Below the pieces are notes generated by a model. The model was given only the letters and a program-made list of their open reading frames with translations, ran no database searches and was not told the origin of the DNA. From Saprospiraceae bacterium (GTDB lineage: Bacteria > Bacteroidota > Bacteroidia > Chitinophagales > Saprospiraceae), in NCBI GenBank assembly GCA_016713025.1, contig JADJPZ010000004.1, forward strand, positions 62,001 through 126,000: DNA of 64,000 nt, in the 5' to 3' direction. Position numbers and translations under genes: made by a program. Of the stretch, positions 36,806 through 49,809 are shown piece after piece; the stretch's first letter is position 1, and each line of letters begins with the position of its first letter.

Positions 36806-39800
36806 ATGAAAGCTAGAAGTTATTTTTCGTTTATTTTTATTTATTTATGTTGTCATTCAATAGATGCACAGGTCTCAGGTACCGTATTTCGGGATTTTAA
36901 CGGAAATGGTGTTAAAAACAATACAACTGCTTTTAATGAACCTGGTGTCTCTGGCATTACAGTTACTGCTTATGACGCAGGTGGATCATCTTTAGGTTCT
37001 ACTACAACAGCATCTAATGGTGCCTATACCATTCCTGCCATTAGTGGAAATGTAAGAATTGAGTTTACAGGGTTAAATAGTTCTGATTATTCTGGTCCAT
37101 CAGGTTCACAAAACAGTAGTAGTGTGAGATTCGTTACTGCACCTAGTAATAATATTGACTTTGGTATTAACAATCCTGCGGATTATAGCCAAAGTTTTGA
37201 TCAAATTAATATAATCACGCCATGTTTTGTATATGGTCATTACAATGATCCTGATATAGCTAATGAAGATGTTATAGTATCAATACCATATTTGTCCGCA
37301 GACCCCCAATCAGCCAAATATCAGCAGAATCCACCGATGATTCCTCATATCACAGAAGCAATTTCGTCACAAGTGGGAACAGTACATGGCTTGGCTTTTC
37401 AAAGATCTAAAGATATGTTGTTTGCTGGAGCATATCACAGGACTCATTCGGGATTTGGACCAGGAGGGTCGGGTGCAATTTATGTAATAGATAGAAGTCT
37501 TCCATTAAATGATCCAAACAGAGCTAAGATATTTGCTGATGTAAATGCGATTTTTGGAGCGAATACTGCTGGGGCTGATCCACATCCACAAGTATCAGAT
37601 AATGCAGGAGGTAACTGGTATAATGACGTAAGGAACCCTTCAGATGCGAGCTCATGGGTAAATACTTTCAATAATGTGGGTAAAATAGCATGGGGTGATT
37701 TAGAAATTTCTGATGATGAGACAACTTTATATGCTGTAAATCTTGCAGATAGAAAGCTGTACGTATTTCCAGCTGACGCCACCTTGGCAGGGACATTGAC
37801 CAGTGCTGATATTCAGAGATATGACATACCATTAAATTGGTGTGTGGATAATACTGCATCGAGTACGGAAAATGATTCTAGGCCATTTGCACTAAAATAT
37901 AAAGATGGCAAACTGTATGTAGGCGTGACATGTACTGCCGAGTCTTTAGGAGCATACAACAGGAATGATGTAGGGTTAGTAATTTATGAATTTACAGGGT
38001 CAGGATTTAACACTACCCCTGTGTTTTCTGTTGATGGGGTCAATTGGGGGGCGAATACAATATTGTTTAGTTGGACACCGTGGGTATGGGGCCCAAGTGG
38101 TACAGGTTTTAATCCTAATACACTGCGACAGTTTTTTTTAACGGATATAGAATTTGATAATCAGGATTTAATATTAGGAATAAGAGATAGATGGGGGGAT
38201 CAAGTACATTTCAATGCTGGTTTGCCGACACCAAGCAATCCTGGGTTGTCACCGGCATCCAATCTTCAGGCAACATCATTTGGGAAAGTGCTACGTGCTT
38301 GCTGGAATAGTACTACTGGCACCTGGTCTTATGAAGGAGGTGGAATATGCGGTACATTAAATGGGTATGGAACATTAGGAAGTGCTAGTGTGTGGAATCC
38401 AGGTCCATTGGGGACAAATGGAAAGTACAATTCTTTTTATGAAGAATTTGCTTCTCATATTGAAGCATCTCTAGGCAGTTTGATTCAGATACCAGGGGCA
38501 TTTGAGGTAGCTACTACAGCTATGGGGCCTACAGGTTATAATTCAGGTGGAATAATATGGATGAGCAATGTTGATGGTCAAAACAAACGGCCGTTGTCAA
38601 TATTGACTGGTGAGCGTGTGGGAGCTACTATATATAATGGCCTAATTCCTGAAACGCCATGGTATAAGTCGTCCGGTTTGGGAGATGTAGAAGCGCTCTT
38701 AGACCCGCCACCTATCGAAATAGGCAACAGAGTGTGGACCGACGTCGACAGCGATGGTATACAGGATGCCGGCGAAGCACCCATATCAGGAGTAACAGTA
38801 CAATTAGTACAAGGCTCAACGGTAATCGCGTCTGCCACCACCGATGCCAATGGTAACTACTACTTCAGCAATGCTACGGGCACAAATACAGCATCAGCAA
38901 TATACGGCATCACTCAGTTGCAACCTAATATGACTTACATTGTCAGAATACCGAATGTACAAGGCGGAAGTAAACAAACGGCATTGGGTACCAATAGTCT
39001 TACGCTCTCCAATGTGGGAGGATCAGGGCAGCCTGATGTAAGAGATAGTGATGGAACATTGGTAGGAAATAATGCTGAGGCGACTGTGCAAACCACTGAT
39101 ATCGCAGTAGCTGGAGCGAATAATCACACTTTTGATTTTGGATTTGTTAGTGCATTATCTCCCTCATGCAACATAAGCATCACCTCCGCCACCCCATCTG
39201 TATGTAACCCAGCTACCAACACTTACGGCTTAAGTGTTGTGGTCAATCACATCAACAGCCCTGGTGGTAATATCACCGTACAGACTTCCAATGGAGGAAG
39301 TGTAACCGTAGCAGCCGGAACAAGTCCACAGACCATAACGATACCAAATCTTCCTGCCAATGGAGTGACAAATATAGGAGTGACGGCATTTTTTGTGAGT
39401 GAGACGACATGTACACATAATTTGAACAATGCGTACAATGCGCCTTCGAGTTGTTCGGTAGGTTGCAGTGCAGGAGTAAATACTCCTACTGTTTATTGTT
39501 TTGACAATAGTACATATTCAAATAATGGTGACGATTGGTTTAGTGTCTCGCTCACAGGCACTATTACAAATGGAAGTGGCAATTATGTAGTGAAGGTTGG
39601 CACATATTCGAGTCCATCTACACCTTCTGGCACAATCAGAAACATAGTAGGAAATGGGCTAGGGTGGGAATCCTACATTTAGTGCCAACGGTACATCCAC
39701 ATATATATTGCGAATAGAAGACGCGAGTGATTCAAATTGTTTCACTACAGTTGTGGTGGGCCCAGTTGCTAATTGTAGCAATTGCCCTACACCAAATTGT

Positions 39801-39827
39801 GGTAATGTGACAGTTCAAAAGAATTAA
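36806..39827 (+). CDS. Secreted surface protein with SdrD_B domains and Cys-tail C-terminal module (frameshift near the end)
   Basis: Signal peptide (SFIFIYLCCHSIDAQ), then an SdrD_B-like domain (VSGTVFRDFNGNGVKNN), a beta-propeller-like region (about 130-630, with GTVHGLAFQRSKDMLFAGAY), a second SdrD_B domain (IGNRVWTDVDSDGIQDAGEA, about 642), and two Cys-containing beta domains. The open frame stops at 39682, but a shift near 39660 restores GGNPTFSANGTSTYILRIED and the ending CPTPNCGNVTVQKN at 39827. This ending parallels the tails of the proteins ending at 42445 and 49809. The protein is probably exported; the repeats suggest adhesion. Confidence 0.75.
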
Positions 39828-39862
39828 AATTAACTTTCTAAGTCAACTTTAAAAATAGTAAA

Positions 39863-42445
39863 ATGAAAAATAAATTGTTTTTTATATTAATATATATGTT
39901 GTATGTGTCATCAGATGTATTTGCTCAAATGCCAATTTGGTACGGTAAGAAAGGAGTACAAGTAGTAACTTGCAGAGCAGATGCTGACAATGAATATAGT
40001 ATGGGATTACTTGATACCAGGGACAGAACATCAGCACCATTATCACTGGATTGGGCGCCAACTATGTATCATCATCCAACATGGACTAGGAGTAATCTCG
40101 GTCAGGTATTTGGTATTACTATGGATGGGAGTAATAATATTTTTGTTACTGCATCATCAAGCTACGGTATGCCAAATGCCTATAATTCATCGACTTTAAC
40201 GGGCAAGTATGGTCCATCAGGAAGTGGAGCAATTTACAAAATTGACGCAATTACTGGTGTAATTACAACGTTTTCCGTCATTCCTCAAGATCAAACTGTT
40301 TTAGTTGTAGATGACACTGGGCCTAATTCTGCATTAGTGGACAAAGACGGGATCAGAGTTGGTGCAGGTCTTGGAAATATATGTTATGATGCTGATCATG
40401 ATCAGTTTTTTGTAACCAGTTTTGATGATGGTAAAATATACAGAATATCTTCATCTGGCACAATTCTGAATAGCTTTGATCCTGTTTCATGTTCTGGATG
40501 TATATCTGACCCATCACCTACAGACACTGGCAATAATGATCAAATATCACCATTAGGAGATAGACCTTGGGGTATTGGTTATTATGGGGGAAAGTTATAT
40601 TTTTCCATTTGGACTGAGGACAGACGTACCCAAAACCCTGCTCCACTCTCCACAACATTTAATCAAATATTTTCAGTTTCTTTGGATGGTAGTGGGAACT
40701 TTAGCGGCACTGAAAGTTTGGAAGTTACAATTCCTGGCTTTAAAAAAGATAATGCTGCAAACCCGGACTTATCATCAAACCCCATTTCAGATATTGAATT
40801 TGATGATGCAGGTAATATGGCTATAGCAGAAAGAGGAATGGTGTCAGATGTTGATGCATCAGCCCATAGAGCTGGGGTGTTTTATTTAATTCGTAGTGGG
40901 GCAGGTTCATATATATCTCCAACAAATTATCCAACATCACCACCATATATCAGAATAGGAACTGCACCAAGTAATGATAATGGAAGTGGTTCGGGGGGAG
41001 TAGATTTTAGCTATGATGGGTATGATACAGGGAGCATGGAGGCAAGTGGTAATTTATCCTATATTTGGGCTACGGGTCATAGATTGAGAGAAGATGCTGA
41101 TGATGGTGGACCTGGTGGACCAGACTACATATTATCAGGCACGCAAATGAGTCCAGTGGCAGGTTGGTCTCCGAATGGGGATTTTTGGCAATACAGTTAT
41201 TTTGCAGATTTTGATGGTATCCCAGATGGAGTAAATAAAACGGCCCAAGGCGATGTCGACGTAATAAGAGGTATCACATTGCCACCAAGTGCCAATTGCC
41301 AAATTAGCATGACGACAAATCCATCTAATTGCAACCCAACAAGTAATACATACACCTTGTCAGGTACCTTGAATTTTGTGAATCCACCTGCGACAGGTAC
41401 GCTTATTGTAAGTGTGAGTGGTGGAGGAAGTCAATCATTCACTGCACCATTCACCAGCCCACTAAACTACTCCATTGGTAGTTTGTTTGCAAATGGCATG
41501 CTAATATCGGTAATAGCTAGCTTTAGTGATGATACAAATTGTGTGGGGTTTGGTAACTATCAAGCACCTGTAAGTTGTTTTGTAAATAATTGTCCAAATG
41601 TACAAAACACAATGTGCACAAACGAAAGTTATACATTGACAGCACCTGCAGGTCTTATAAATGTCATGTGGTATGATAGTACTACAAACACATTAAGAGG
41701 GACAGGACAGTCATTAGTAATTAATGGAACACATCCAACATTAAGTGATGGATATGAGGCATTTTATTATACGGCAACTGGGGCTGATGGATGTCCTGTG
41801 CAGTTATGTTGCCCTGTTAGAATCAGAATAACACTCGTTTCCTGCAATATCACCCCGAATAGTCAACCAAGTTGTGCTAATCTCACGGGTGGATCTATCA
41901 CTGTAAACCCAAGCCCTGCTGGTACATATGCGTATGCATGGAGTGATAATGGCCCTCCAACAGCCACAAGGACGGGACTCAGCGGTGGCACCTATACCGT
42001 AACGGTGACCAACACCACAACTAATTGTACAGGAGTATGTAATATCACACTGACCACCCCGACCAATTGCTGCAACATCAATTCCGTAGTGCCACAAAAT
42101 CCAGTGTGTTTAGACAATGGTACTCCTAACAAACATACCGACAATAGGATAAGGTTTAGTGCTAACGTGACCAATACAAATGCAACGCTGACTGCATACA
42201 ATGTGTCTATCAATGGGGGAACCACCATTACTCCTAATACTAATATTCCTTATGGATTGACCACCTTTACTTTGGGAACTGGTACAGCAGGTGGAGGTGC
42301 AACATTTACCATCACAGTGACAGATAGTGCTACTCCAGGCTGTACACAGACTTTTCAGGTGACGGATCCAGGTGGATGCAACAATACTACACCATGCCCT
42401 ACTCCTACATGTGGGACAGCGGTGATACAGGTAAATGGGAATTAA
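39863..42445 (+). CDS. Secreted beta-propeller-like surface protein with Cys-tail C-terminal module
   Basis: An intact 860-residue protein with a signal peptide (LFFILIYMLYVSSDVFAQ). The first 450 residues have recurrent strands like a beta-propeller (LGQVFGITMDGSNNIFVTAS, ISDIEFDDAGNMAIAERG). The next domain (CQISMTTNPSNCNPTSNTYT) is related to one in the previous protein. A SprB-like segment (GGSITVNPSPAGTYAYAW) and the C-terminal module follow, ending CPTPTCGTAVIQVNGN. It lacks a classical T9SS signature. The stop codon is the first unit of a TAAGRY array. Function unknown; cell-surface binding is likely. Confidence 0.75.
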   Translation: MKNKLFFILIYMLYVSSDVFAQMPIWYGKKGVQVVTCRADADNEYSMGLLDTRDRTSAPLSLDWAPTMYHHPTWTRSNLGQVFGITMDGSNNIFVTASSSYGMPNAYNSSTLTGKYGPSGSGAIYKIDAITGVITTFSVIPQDQTVLVVDDTGPNSALVDKDGIRVGAGLGNICYDADHDQFFVTSFDDGKIYRISSSGTILNSFDPVSCSGCISDPSPTDTGNNDQISPLGDRPWGIGYYGGKLYFSIWTEDRRTQNPAPLSTTFNQIFSVSLDGSGNFSGTESLEVTIPGFKKDNAANPDLSSNPISDIEFDDAGNMAIAERGMVSDVDASAHRAGVFYLIRSGAGSYISPTNYPTSPPYIRIGTAPSNDNGSGSGGVDFSYDGYDTGSMEASGNLSYIWATGHRLREDADDGGPGGPDYILSGTQMSPVAGWSPNGDFWQYSYFADFDGIPDGVNKTAQGDVDVIRGITLPPSANCQISMTTNPSNCNPTSNTYTLSGTLNFVNPPATGTLIVSVSGGGSQSFTAPFTSPLNYSIGSLFANGMLISVIASFSDDTNCVGFGNYQAPVSCFVNNCPNVQNTMCTNESYTLTAPAGLINVMWYDSTTNTLRGTGQSLVINGTHPTLSDGYEAFYYTATGADGCPVQLCCPVRIRITLVSCNITPNSQPSCANLTGGSITVNPSPAGTYAYAWSDNGPPTATRTGLSGGTYTVTVTNTTTNCTGVCNITLTTPTNCCNINSVVPQNPVCLDNGTPNKHTDNRIRFSANVTNTNATLTAYNVSINGGTTITPNTNIPYGLTTFTLGTGTAGGGATFTITVTDSATPGCTQTFQVTDPGGCNNTTPCPTPTCGTAVIQVNGN

Positions 42446-42520
42446 GGCTAAGATTAAGACAAAGGTTAAGATCAAGTAGATGATTCTCAATCTCAATCTT
42501 AAACTCAACCTTAATCTTAA
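42443..42520. repeat. TAAGRY hexamer array with facing complement, after the 39863 gene
   Basis: The stop codon runs directly into hexamers of the TAAGRY type (TAAGGC, TAAGAT, TAAGAC, AAAGGT, TAAGAT), followed after a short gap by the complementary series (CTCAATCTTAAACTCAACC). The two halves can fold as a long imperfect hairpin. An equivalent array follows the gene ending at 49809. Confidence 0.65.
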
Positions 42521-42554
42521 TAAAAAATAACGCTTTCATAATTGAGGGGCCTTC

Positions 42555-42580
42555 ACAAAAGAGTGTTGGCTCTTTTTTGT
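42555..42580 (+). terminator. Probable intrinsic terminator
   Basis: ACAAAAGAG, a 6-base loop and CTCTTTTTTGT form an AT-rich stem with a T-run, about 110 bases after the preceding stop. Confidence 0.45.
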
Positions 42581-43175
42581 ACATACCCTATCTAATGACT
42601 TAGATGTTAGCGGAATTGCTTATTTGCCGAATTGTTTTTATGGGTTTCCAAAACTTGTCTAGCATAAGTATGATTCATTTGGAAGTAAAAAAATCGCAAA
42701 TGCAGATTGTTAGGTTATTAAATTTTCCCACCTTGCCCAAAGCTCTCAAAAACTATCACTTAATAAAACAAAATCATGGGTGTGACAAATGTGGCGGTTG
42801 TGATTTACTCAGTGTTATTTGAACGGCTAAAGCGGTGGGACGCCGCAAAGTCGTCCGACCGCAAGTGGACGATTGTCATATCTTTCAAATAGAGCATGTT
42901 ATTACTGAATACAACCTTACACATTAAATTATATATTAATGTGTATATTGTTTTAATTCATGTTGAAACACATATTAAAATAAAATTTAATAAAATTACT
43001 AAATAAATATAATAAAATGTTTTATATTATAAAAATTACAATATCTTTGTGCTTGATTATATGTTTATTTAATATATAATCACCAACCTGACATAAAGAA
43101 TGATATTATCACTTAAATTCAAACACCCCGTTGGATTAATGTGTTAAATTTTTAATTTATTAAATGTTATTCTTT
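42581..43175. other. Intergenic region with possible promoter
   Basis: No supported gene; a 72-codon frame at 42604 has no family features. TATCTTTG at 43042-43049 fits a -7 box and would give a leader of about 120 bases. The 14 bases up to ATGAAA at 43176 (TATTCTTTATGAAA) are the same as those at the start of the 36806 gene, suggesting a shared start region. Confidence 0.4.
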
Positions 43176-44297
43176 ATGAAAACCAAATCTTATTTAGTTA
43201 TTGTAATGATTTTGATAGGTTTATTAGGATCAGAAATCAGAGGGGCTTCGTTGGTGGCGTATTCAGCAGCTGATTTGAAGCCTGCTATTTCACAAGCAGA
43301 AATCATAAAACATCTGTATGTTTTAGAAAACTTGCAGTTAAAAGCATGTGACTTCATTGATGCAAGTTCGTTTGAAAGTATGCAATTATTGATTCGCCTA
43401 AAAGAATCACAAATTGAATTAATGAAATCGGCTTTGGCCTTACAGGGTGTATTAATGAATATGGGTCCTTGTGATGATGTATCTGTAGCATCACTTGTAG
43501 GTGTTCCTGGTTTTGCCAATTTAAATGTAGTGAATGTTTGTTCGGCACCAGATACTTTAGCATTGCTGATATATAATGATGGTTCCGTACCATTGACCAA
43601 TGTGTCTCTTCAAATTGATTTTGATCCGGGTTTAAGTTACGGTGGATTTGCCTATAGCAAAGAACCTACTGCAACGGTAACTACTAGTAATGTGTCTGAC
43701 CCAACGAGACCGATATTTTCGGTATCAAATATTGCACCTAATGAAGTGGTCATAGCATATATTGGGGTCAAAGCTAATTGTGACATAGATGTGACAGGAC
43801 CTATTATTTCATTAGATGCTACTGTTGAATTTATGTCTGGCAGCCAGATTTGTTCAAAAACAATAGCAAACGTGGGTGAATACAATTCGGCAATTAAGAT
43901 ACCAGTCCTTAATATGATTTCCGTGACACCTTCAGAGAGAGTTATTACTAACTCCACTTCAAATTTTTGTCAGGATTTGGTTATTTCTCAAGATGGATTG
44001 CAATCTAGGTTAGGCTCATATACTTTCATCATAGACAGTGTAGATTTGACTGGATTGTTGTCACTGTCATCATTGACTGCTAATGGTACAGCACTGCCCT
44101 ATACCTATAATGCTTCTACCCAACAAGTTTTGGCTACTGTAGGACCAAGCTATTTTGTTGCCAATACAGGTACTGGAGCCAATAGTGATATGTTTTTTGA
44201 TGTAAATGAAAGAATGACTATAAGAGCTTGTTATCGAGCAGGAGGATGTCTTCCTGGCACGGAATTTTTTAAATTACAGGGCTTATTATGGGTGTGA
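43176..44297 (+). pseudogene. Giant surface protein, fragment 1 (N-terminus with DUF11-like repeats)
   Basis: Start ATG 43176 is chosen by similarity to the 36806 start; a 43164 ATG is also in frame. It has a signal peptide (SYLVIVMILIGLLGSEIRGA) and repeat domains like DUF11 (LALLIYNDGSVPLTNVSLQI, NIAPNEVVIAYIGVKANCD). The frame fails near 44270, after a T6-A3 run; the next frame continues with YYGCDDKVCFDVTSKEG. Together with the next three entries it would be a single protein of about 2200 residues. Confidence 0.7.
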
Positions 44298-44304
44298 TGA
44301 TAAA

Positions 44305-47300
44305 GTGTGTTTTGATGTCACTAGTAAAGAAGGCTCACTTCGTTTTCAACCTAATTATGGAGCAAACGCAGTGGTATTGACCAGTAATATTCAGTATGGT
44401 GGCATATGTGGAGACAATTTATCGTTCAATGTAAATGTTAGATCCAGCAATACCAATCCACAAGATGGACTTTGGGAAGACGTATTTTTAAAAATAAAAA
44501 CTTGTATTGGTGGTAATTTGAGTTTAGTAGGTGTCACCATGAATGGCTCCCCTATACCTGCTGCTGCAGTGTCTGTCCTTACCGGTGGTACATTGCAAAT
44601 CGACTTTAGACAGCTTACATCTGACATTGATGGTACCGGAGGTTTGAGCGATTTTGATGGTGATGGCAGATTTGATGATTTACTCGGTGGCCAATCTATA
44701 AATTTTGGAGTAGAAATAGAAATAGGTTGTGCATCTGACTTAAAATGTCAGTCTTTAGGATGTAACATTACTTCTGTAGATGTCAATGGTAAAAGAAATT
44801 GTGGATTACCTTTCCAGCAAATAGCTAATCTATCTACACCTATAAATTTTTCTTATGGAAATACGGGAGTCACTACCAATGCGGTACAAACACCTGGATA
44901 TGGCATACCAATCACCGAAGTGATGCAAACTACTGCCAATGTTTGGTTACCAACTACTAATGGATATACATTTGGGTATACATTTGGTAGTACCAATATC
45001 ACACCATGTGCATCTCCTGGAAATATTTATCTTCGAGTAGTCATAGATGCTCCGGGAAATCGAGGATCGGATATCAGATATTTAGAAAACTCAGCTACAT
45101 TTCAAGGGAATCCTGTGACAGGCGTTACTACTGAATTGCTCATACAAGATCAGGATACTTTTGGCTTGGTACTCAATATACCTGCAGGAGATATCAATGC
45201 TACTATGAATGATTATTATTTTAACTTAGAATATAGAGGAGATTGTTATCCTAATGATTATATATTGTTCTCTTACCAGGTTATAGAAGAGTGTAACTCA
45301 TGTGTCAATGAGCCTGGATGTAAAATCATACGTGCATGTGGTAGTGCTGCTACTTACGTAGTATGGAGAGGCACCAATTGCCCATGCAAGCTGCGTCCTT
45401 TTATCGCAGAGCAATATAGAACAAACTATGGTTTTGCAGACAAAGCGCTTACCCAACCATTGACCAGAAGCCAAGTACCTGCAGTGGATCAAAGAAGATA
45501 CTTACCAGGAGATACTATGTATGTAAAAGTGGCTTATGAAATATTAGATAAATCAGCAGTGGAAGAGGCTGATGCACTTTGGAGTATGCGATTTTATCCA
45601 AGATACACAGGAAATGCTCCTACTAGGCCGGATATCACTCAAGCACAGTTTTTGGGTTGGTCTTTTTTTGATAGAAGTGCCAATACGGAGACACCTATAG
45701 GATTTCCAGCTCATTTGGTGCCATATCCTGACGCTACCCGTGACAATTATTTATTTCCTTCTATGCATTTTATGAATGTAGGCGTTGAAAGTAGTACTGT
45801 AGAAAGTAGGGCAAATCAAACGGTCACAGCTGCTCAGCAGGCCAACGCTTGGGGTGTATGTACCAATAATACTAAAATTAATCCTGATTTTCCGGCTTCA
45901 TCTGCAGCTAACTATAATTTGCAAAATATTTCATGTAATTCACAACATAGTGACATTATGTATGTGGAGATGTGGTTTGGTGTACCGGATGAATGCCAAA
46001 ATGGTGTACCATCTTATTATCCTGCGGGTGCACAAGATGGTTTTAACAATACCCATGAAGAGTTTTTAGCTCAATATCCGATAGATGACAATGATATCAT
46101 TTACTTAGAGTTCAAGATTCCCATGATGGAAAATCCGGATTATAGCTTGGCGCTGCTCAATAATCAAACAGTAAATAATACTGCAACCATTTATGCAGAT
46201 ATGATTACTTACAATATACCTTCTACTACTTGCCAACTCGCGACGTTATATGGCAGTTGTGGACCTTCACAGCCATATGAGGGATGGGTGCCGGGCCCTG
46301 TAGCTGTCACAAATACAGTAGATATACAGGATTGTGACGTTAATGTGGATTATACATTTACTTTGACCAATCCTGTGCCTACTGTCGCTTCAAGTGTGAC
46401 ACCTTGGTATCAAAATGAATACAGACCTTTTATGGCCACAGAGTTTTTGGAATTCAAATTTCCAAATAATATGGTATTTAGCAATGATGATGCCTTTATT
46501 AGATTGCCAGATGGAAGTGAGATTCCCCTTCCATCACAATATATAGACCCAGCATATGGAAATTTGCAGTGTCTGGCCAATGACTGTTGTGTTGCGGCAG
46601 ATACTTCTGAGCTGGCAGGTTTGCGTATCAATGATGCAGATTTTTATAAAGCTGCCTTGGTACCGTATGCGGCAGGACCAGCATCATCTTCCAGAACAGG
46701 AAATAAATGCGATATTTTTGCTTTTGTCCATACGCCAAACGATCCATTTCCATTTTTACCCATAGGAGGCAGCGAAGTATGTTCGTATGGAGTCAAATAC
46801 AAACTAGCTCCTATATGCCCAGAAATGGTTTCTTCTACCGATTTTGCTCTTGAATATCAGTTTTCTAATCCATATTTGCCCACATTGCCAGCATCAGGGA
46901 CTTCTTTTGCATCTTGTGGCCCTTGTAGAACAACACCCGTGACGGAATTTTGTGGGTATGAACATGTGGCGCGATACCCAATAAACCCTTATGGTGCCAA
47001 CTGTAATCAATACCCAGCAGTATTGGATCCAACGGGTTGCTTGAGGTATTTTGAAAATATAGTGCCACACCCTGAAGCGAGTCCAGGTAGTATCAATCCA
47101 AACCGGCAAACTGGCACGACCACCACAACACCTGATAATTTTACCGATAACAGTTTGGATTATCCGCCATTGACTACAAATAATGATAACTTCAGACTAT
47201 TATTGGCTGATCTGGAGGGTATCAATGAGACTAATACCTACGTAGTTTGTGCTGGTGATGTTACATCAGGAGGAGCTACACATGAAAATGTAGTGACTAG

Positions 47301-48660
47301 CATAGAAGTACCCACTACGATACAATTCGTTGGTGTTTTAGATGGAAATACAAATACATCATTGCCATATAATTTAGTCACTTCTACACCTGGTTCAAAT
47401 ATTTATAGTGTACTTATGCCAGATTTAGCTCCTGGTCAGTGTGCAAGTTTAATTATTCAAACGGAGTTATTGTTTTGTCCAGTGGGAACAAACCTAAACA
47501 CAGAAATTTGTATCAATACTACTAGTGGATGTATTGATGCTACTAAGTCATCATTATTACTAACTTTGGGAGGTACTTCTTGCAATCAAATAGAATCATG
47601 TTATAAATATATTGCTGAGGAAGCGGATATCCAAGTAGAATGGGATCCAAATCCTTCTGCTGAATACAGTTTATGTGATACCATAGATTTGGGCGTAAGG
47701 ATTAAAAATGTAAAACCTGCTTTGCTATTAAATATACTCACTGATTTTTGGTTGCCAGATGGGTTAGAATTTATACCAGGATCGTGGCAGGCTTGCTATC
47801 CTGGAGGGGCAGGCTTTAGTGCACCACCTTATAGTATACCTGATCCCACTGCAAATCCTTCAAGAAACAATTTCCGAGGTACATATTTTGGATATCCTTC
47901 GGATCAGATATGGAGCAATGCTATATTTCAAAATGGATTGCCGGGTATAGCAGCAGGATTAGATAGTAACCAGGTGACGCTCAAGTTTAAAGTAAAGACT
48001 ATTTGTGACGAATTTGTATCAGGTACCTCACCATATTTTCAAGCAAATGCAGCAGATCCATGTGAACAAAGGATTTCGAGCCAACTCGTGCAATCAAACC
48101 CTATCATTATTACTAACGCAAACCCTATAAATTTTGCACAATTTTTTGCCTTGGCGGGTCCACTTGAATTCAATTGTGGTGTTGCAGACACGCTTGAGAT
48201 GACTTATTTAAATATTAGCCCTCTAGGAGTAAGTAATAATTCAAACTTATGCATAAAATTAGATCCGGGAGCATTTACTTATCAGTTGGGCACGGCGTTT
48301 TTTATTTCACCTTCCAACTATAGTCCCACCATTACTGAAGATGATCAAGGGAATATCATAGAAATTTGCTTTACCATACCTGATGGCATAAGACCTGGGC
48401 AAGCATTTAAGGTAGGCTTGCCGCTGACCATGACAGAAGAGGTTGATTGCGGGCAGGCAGAGTTAGGAGTAGAAGTAAGCTCTACCGTGTTTGACCAAGG
48501 ATGTGCTGCAGAAGGTATCCAATGTAATGTTAATGTACTCAACTCTGTAAATCCTAGCATAAGTATTAACTTTTTACCTCCTTTACAAACCCAATCACAT
48601 AGTTTGACTCAGGATTGTGATAATGATCCAGCCAATACGACATTGAGATACAAAGTATAA
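44305..48660 (+). pseudogene. Giant surface protein, fragment 2 (large central part)
   Basis: A 1451-residue frame of Cys-containing beta domains (for example CGDNLSFNVNVRSSN, DGTGGLSDFDGDGRFDDLL with a Ca-binding-like loop, SLCDTIDLGVRIKNVKPALL). Length and composition suit an extracellular adhesin. It ends at a TAA at 48658 where Tyr would keep the frame (KV-Y-LNNPGQT), followed by a one-base shift near 48685. If these two changes are real the gene is dead; if not, it is joined to fragment 3. Confidence 0.7.
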
Positions 48661-48704
48661 TTAAATAATCCAGGGCAAACTATGCAGCAAATGTCAGAAT
48701 TGGG

Positions 48705-49679
48705 TTGATTAGAGATTTGAATGGTAATGGATTAGTGGATGATTTTGACCCTGAAATAGCAACATTTAATGAATTCGTCACTTTACCTATGGGTGACATG
48801 GCAGAATTGGAAGGTACATTTTCAGTGGCCAATGGAATATCCTGTCCCGTATTCTTGTGTGTGATGCAAGAGACCAATTGTGTATGTGATAATCAAGAGT
48901 TTTTGTACACTAGCATAGAGCCATCATTTTCAGCTGATTTAGAAAATAGAGCAGTCTTATGCCCGAATGTCCCATTGGGTTTGACAGTGTGTAGTGATTT
49001 TGGTATCACAGTAGTACCAGCAGAAGGTGCTACACTGACCTATGCTAATGGTGGTGATTCATTGTACATCAATCTCAATCCAGGGTTTGGGGTGAGTTCT
49101 CCTGTAAGACTCAGGGTCACCAGCACAGTAGGCGGATGTAGTCCATCAACCTTTGAGACGGAAATATTCAGACTTTCTGATTTTGAGTTGGGACCATATG
49201 ATTTAGAAAATTTATGTACAGACAATTGCCGTAGATTAGATTTGTTGATACCAGCCCAATATAGAAATAGTGTGCAAGTACAATGGGTGCCTGCTACATT
49301 TTTGGACGACCCTACGAGTATCAGGCCTATACTTTGTAATCCAACACAAGACCTGACATATACAGTCAATGTCACCTTTGTAGATGGTGGACAGACCTGT
49401 CTATTCACAGCACAATATCCAATAAGAGCGGTAGATTTACAGCCGCAAGTCATAACCAATAGTGTGCAATGTGTGGATGAGGGAACCCCTGAAAAAATCA
49501 CAGACAATAAATTGAGATTCAATCTGTTGGTTACAGGAGGAAGTGGCAATTACAACGTGACAGTAAGTGGCGGCACGAGTATAACGCCAAGTTCGGGTAC
49601 CTTTGGTAGTTCTACAGAATTTCTTTTTAGGTCCGGGTACAGGTGGTGGAGGAAGCACGTTTACCATTACTATTACTGA
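48705..49679 (+). pseudogene. Giant surface protein, fragment 3
   Basis: Continues with YAANVRIGLIRDLNGNGLVD after the shift near 48685 (DLNGNGLVDDFDP is a Ca-binding-like loop). It contains beta domains and the start of the shared C-terminal module (VITNSVQCVDEGTPEKITDN). A one-base change near 49615 (TTTCTTTTTA) ends the frame in FLFRSGYRWWRKHVYHYYY, which is clearly out of frame. Confidence 0.7.
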
Positions 49680-49809
49680 TCCCACAGCTCCTGAATGTCC
49701 CAAAAATATACAGGTTACTGATTTGCAAAACTGTACACCTGGGACGCCATTAGACAATTGTCCACCTATAAAATGTGGAACCGCAACGATACAGGTGAAT
49801 GGCAATTAA
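49615..49809 (+). pseudogene. Giant surface protein, fragment 4 (Cys-tail end)
   Basis: In the correct frame this gives FFLGPGTGGGGSTFTITITD, then CPKNIQVTDLQNCTPG and the ending CPPIKCGTATIQVNGN, almost the same tail as the 39863 gene. The stop again opens a TAAGRY hexamer array. Confidence 0.75.

Noticed and set aside
42604..42822. A 72-codon + strand frame with a few Cys near the end
   Set aside because: No promoter, no recognisable domain and low-complexity start; the region lies between a terminator and the next promoter.
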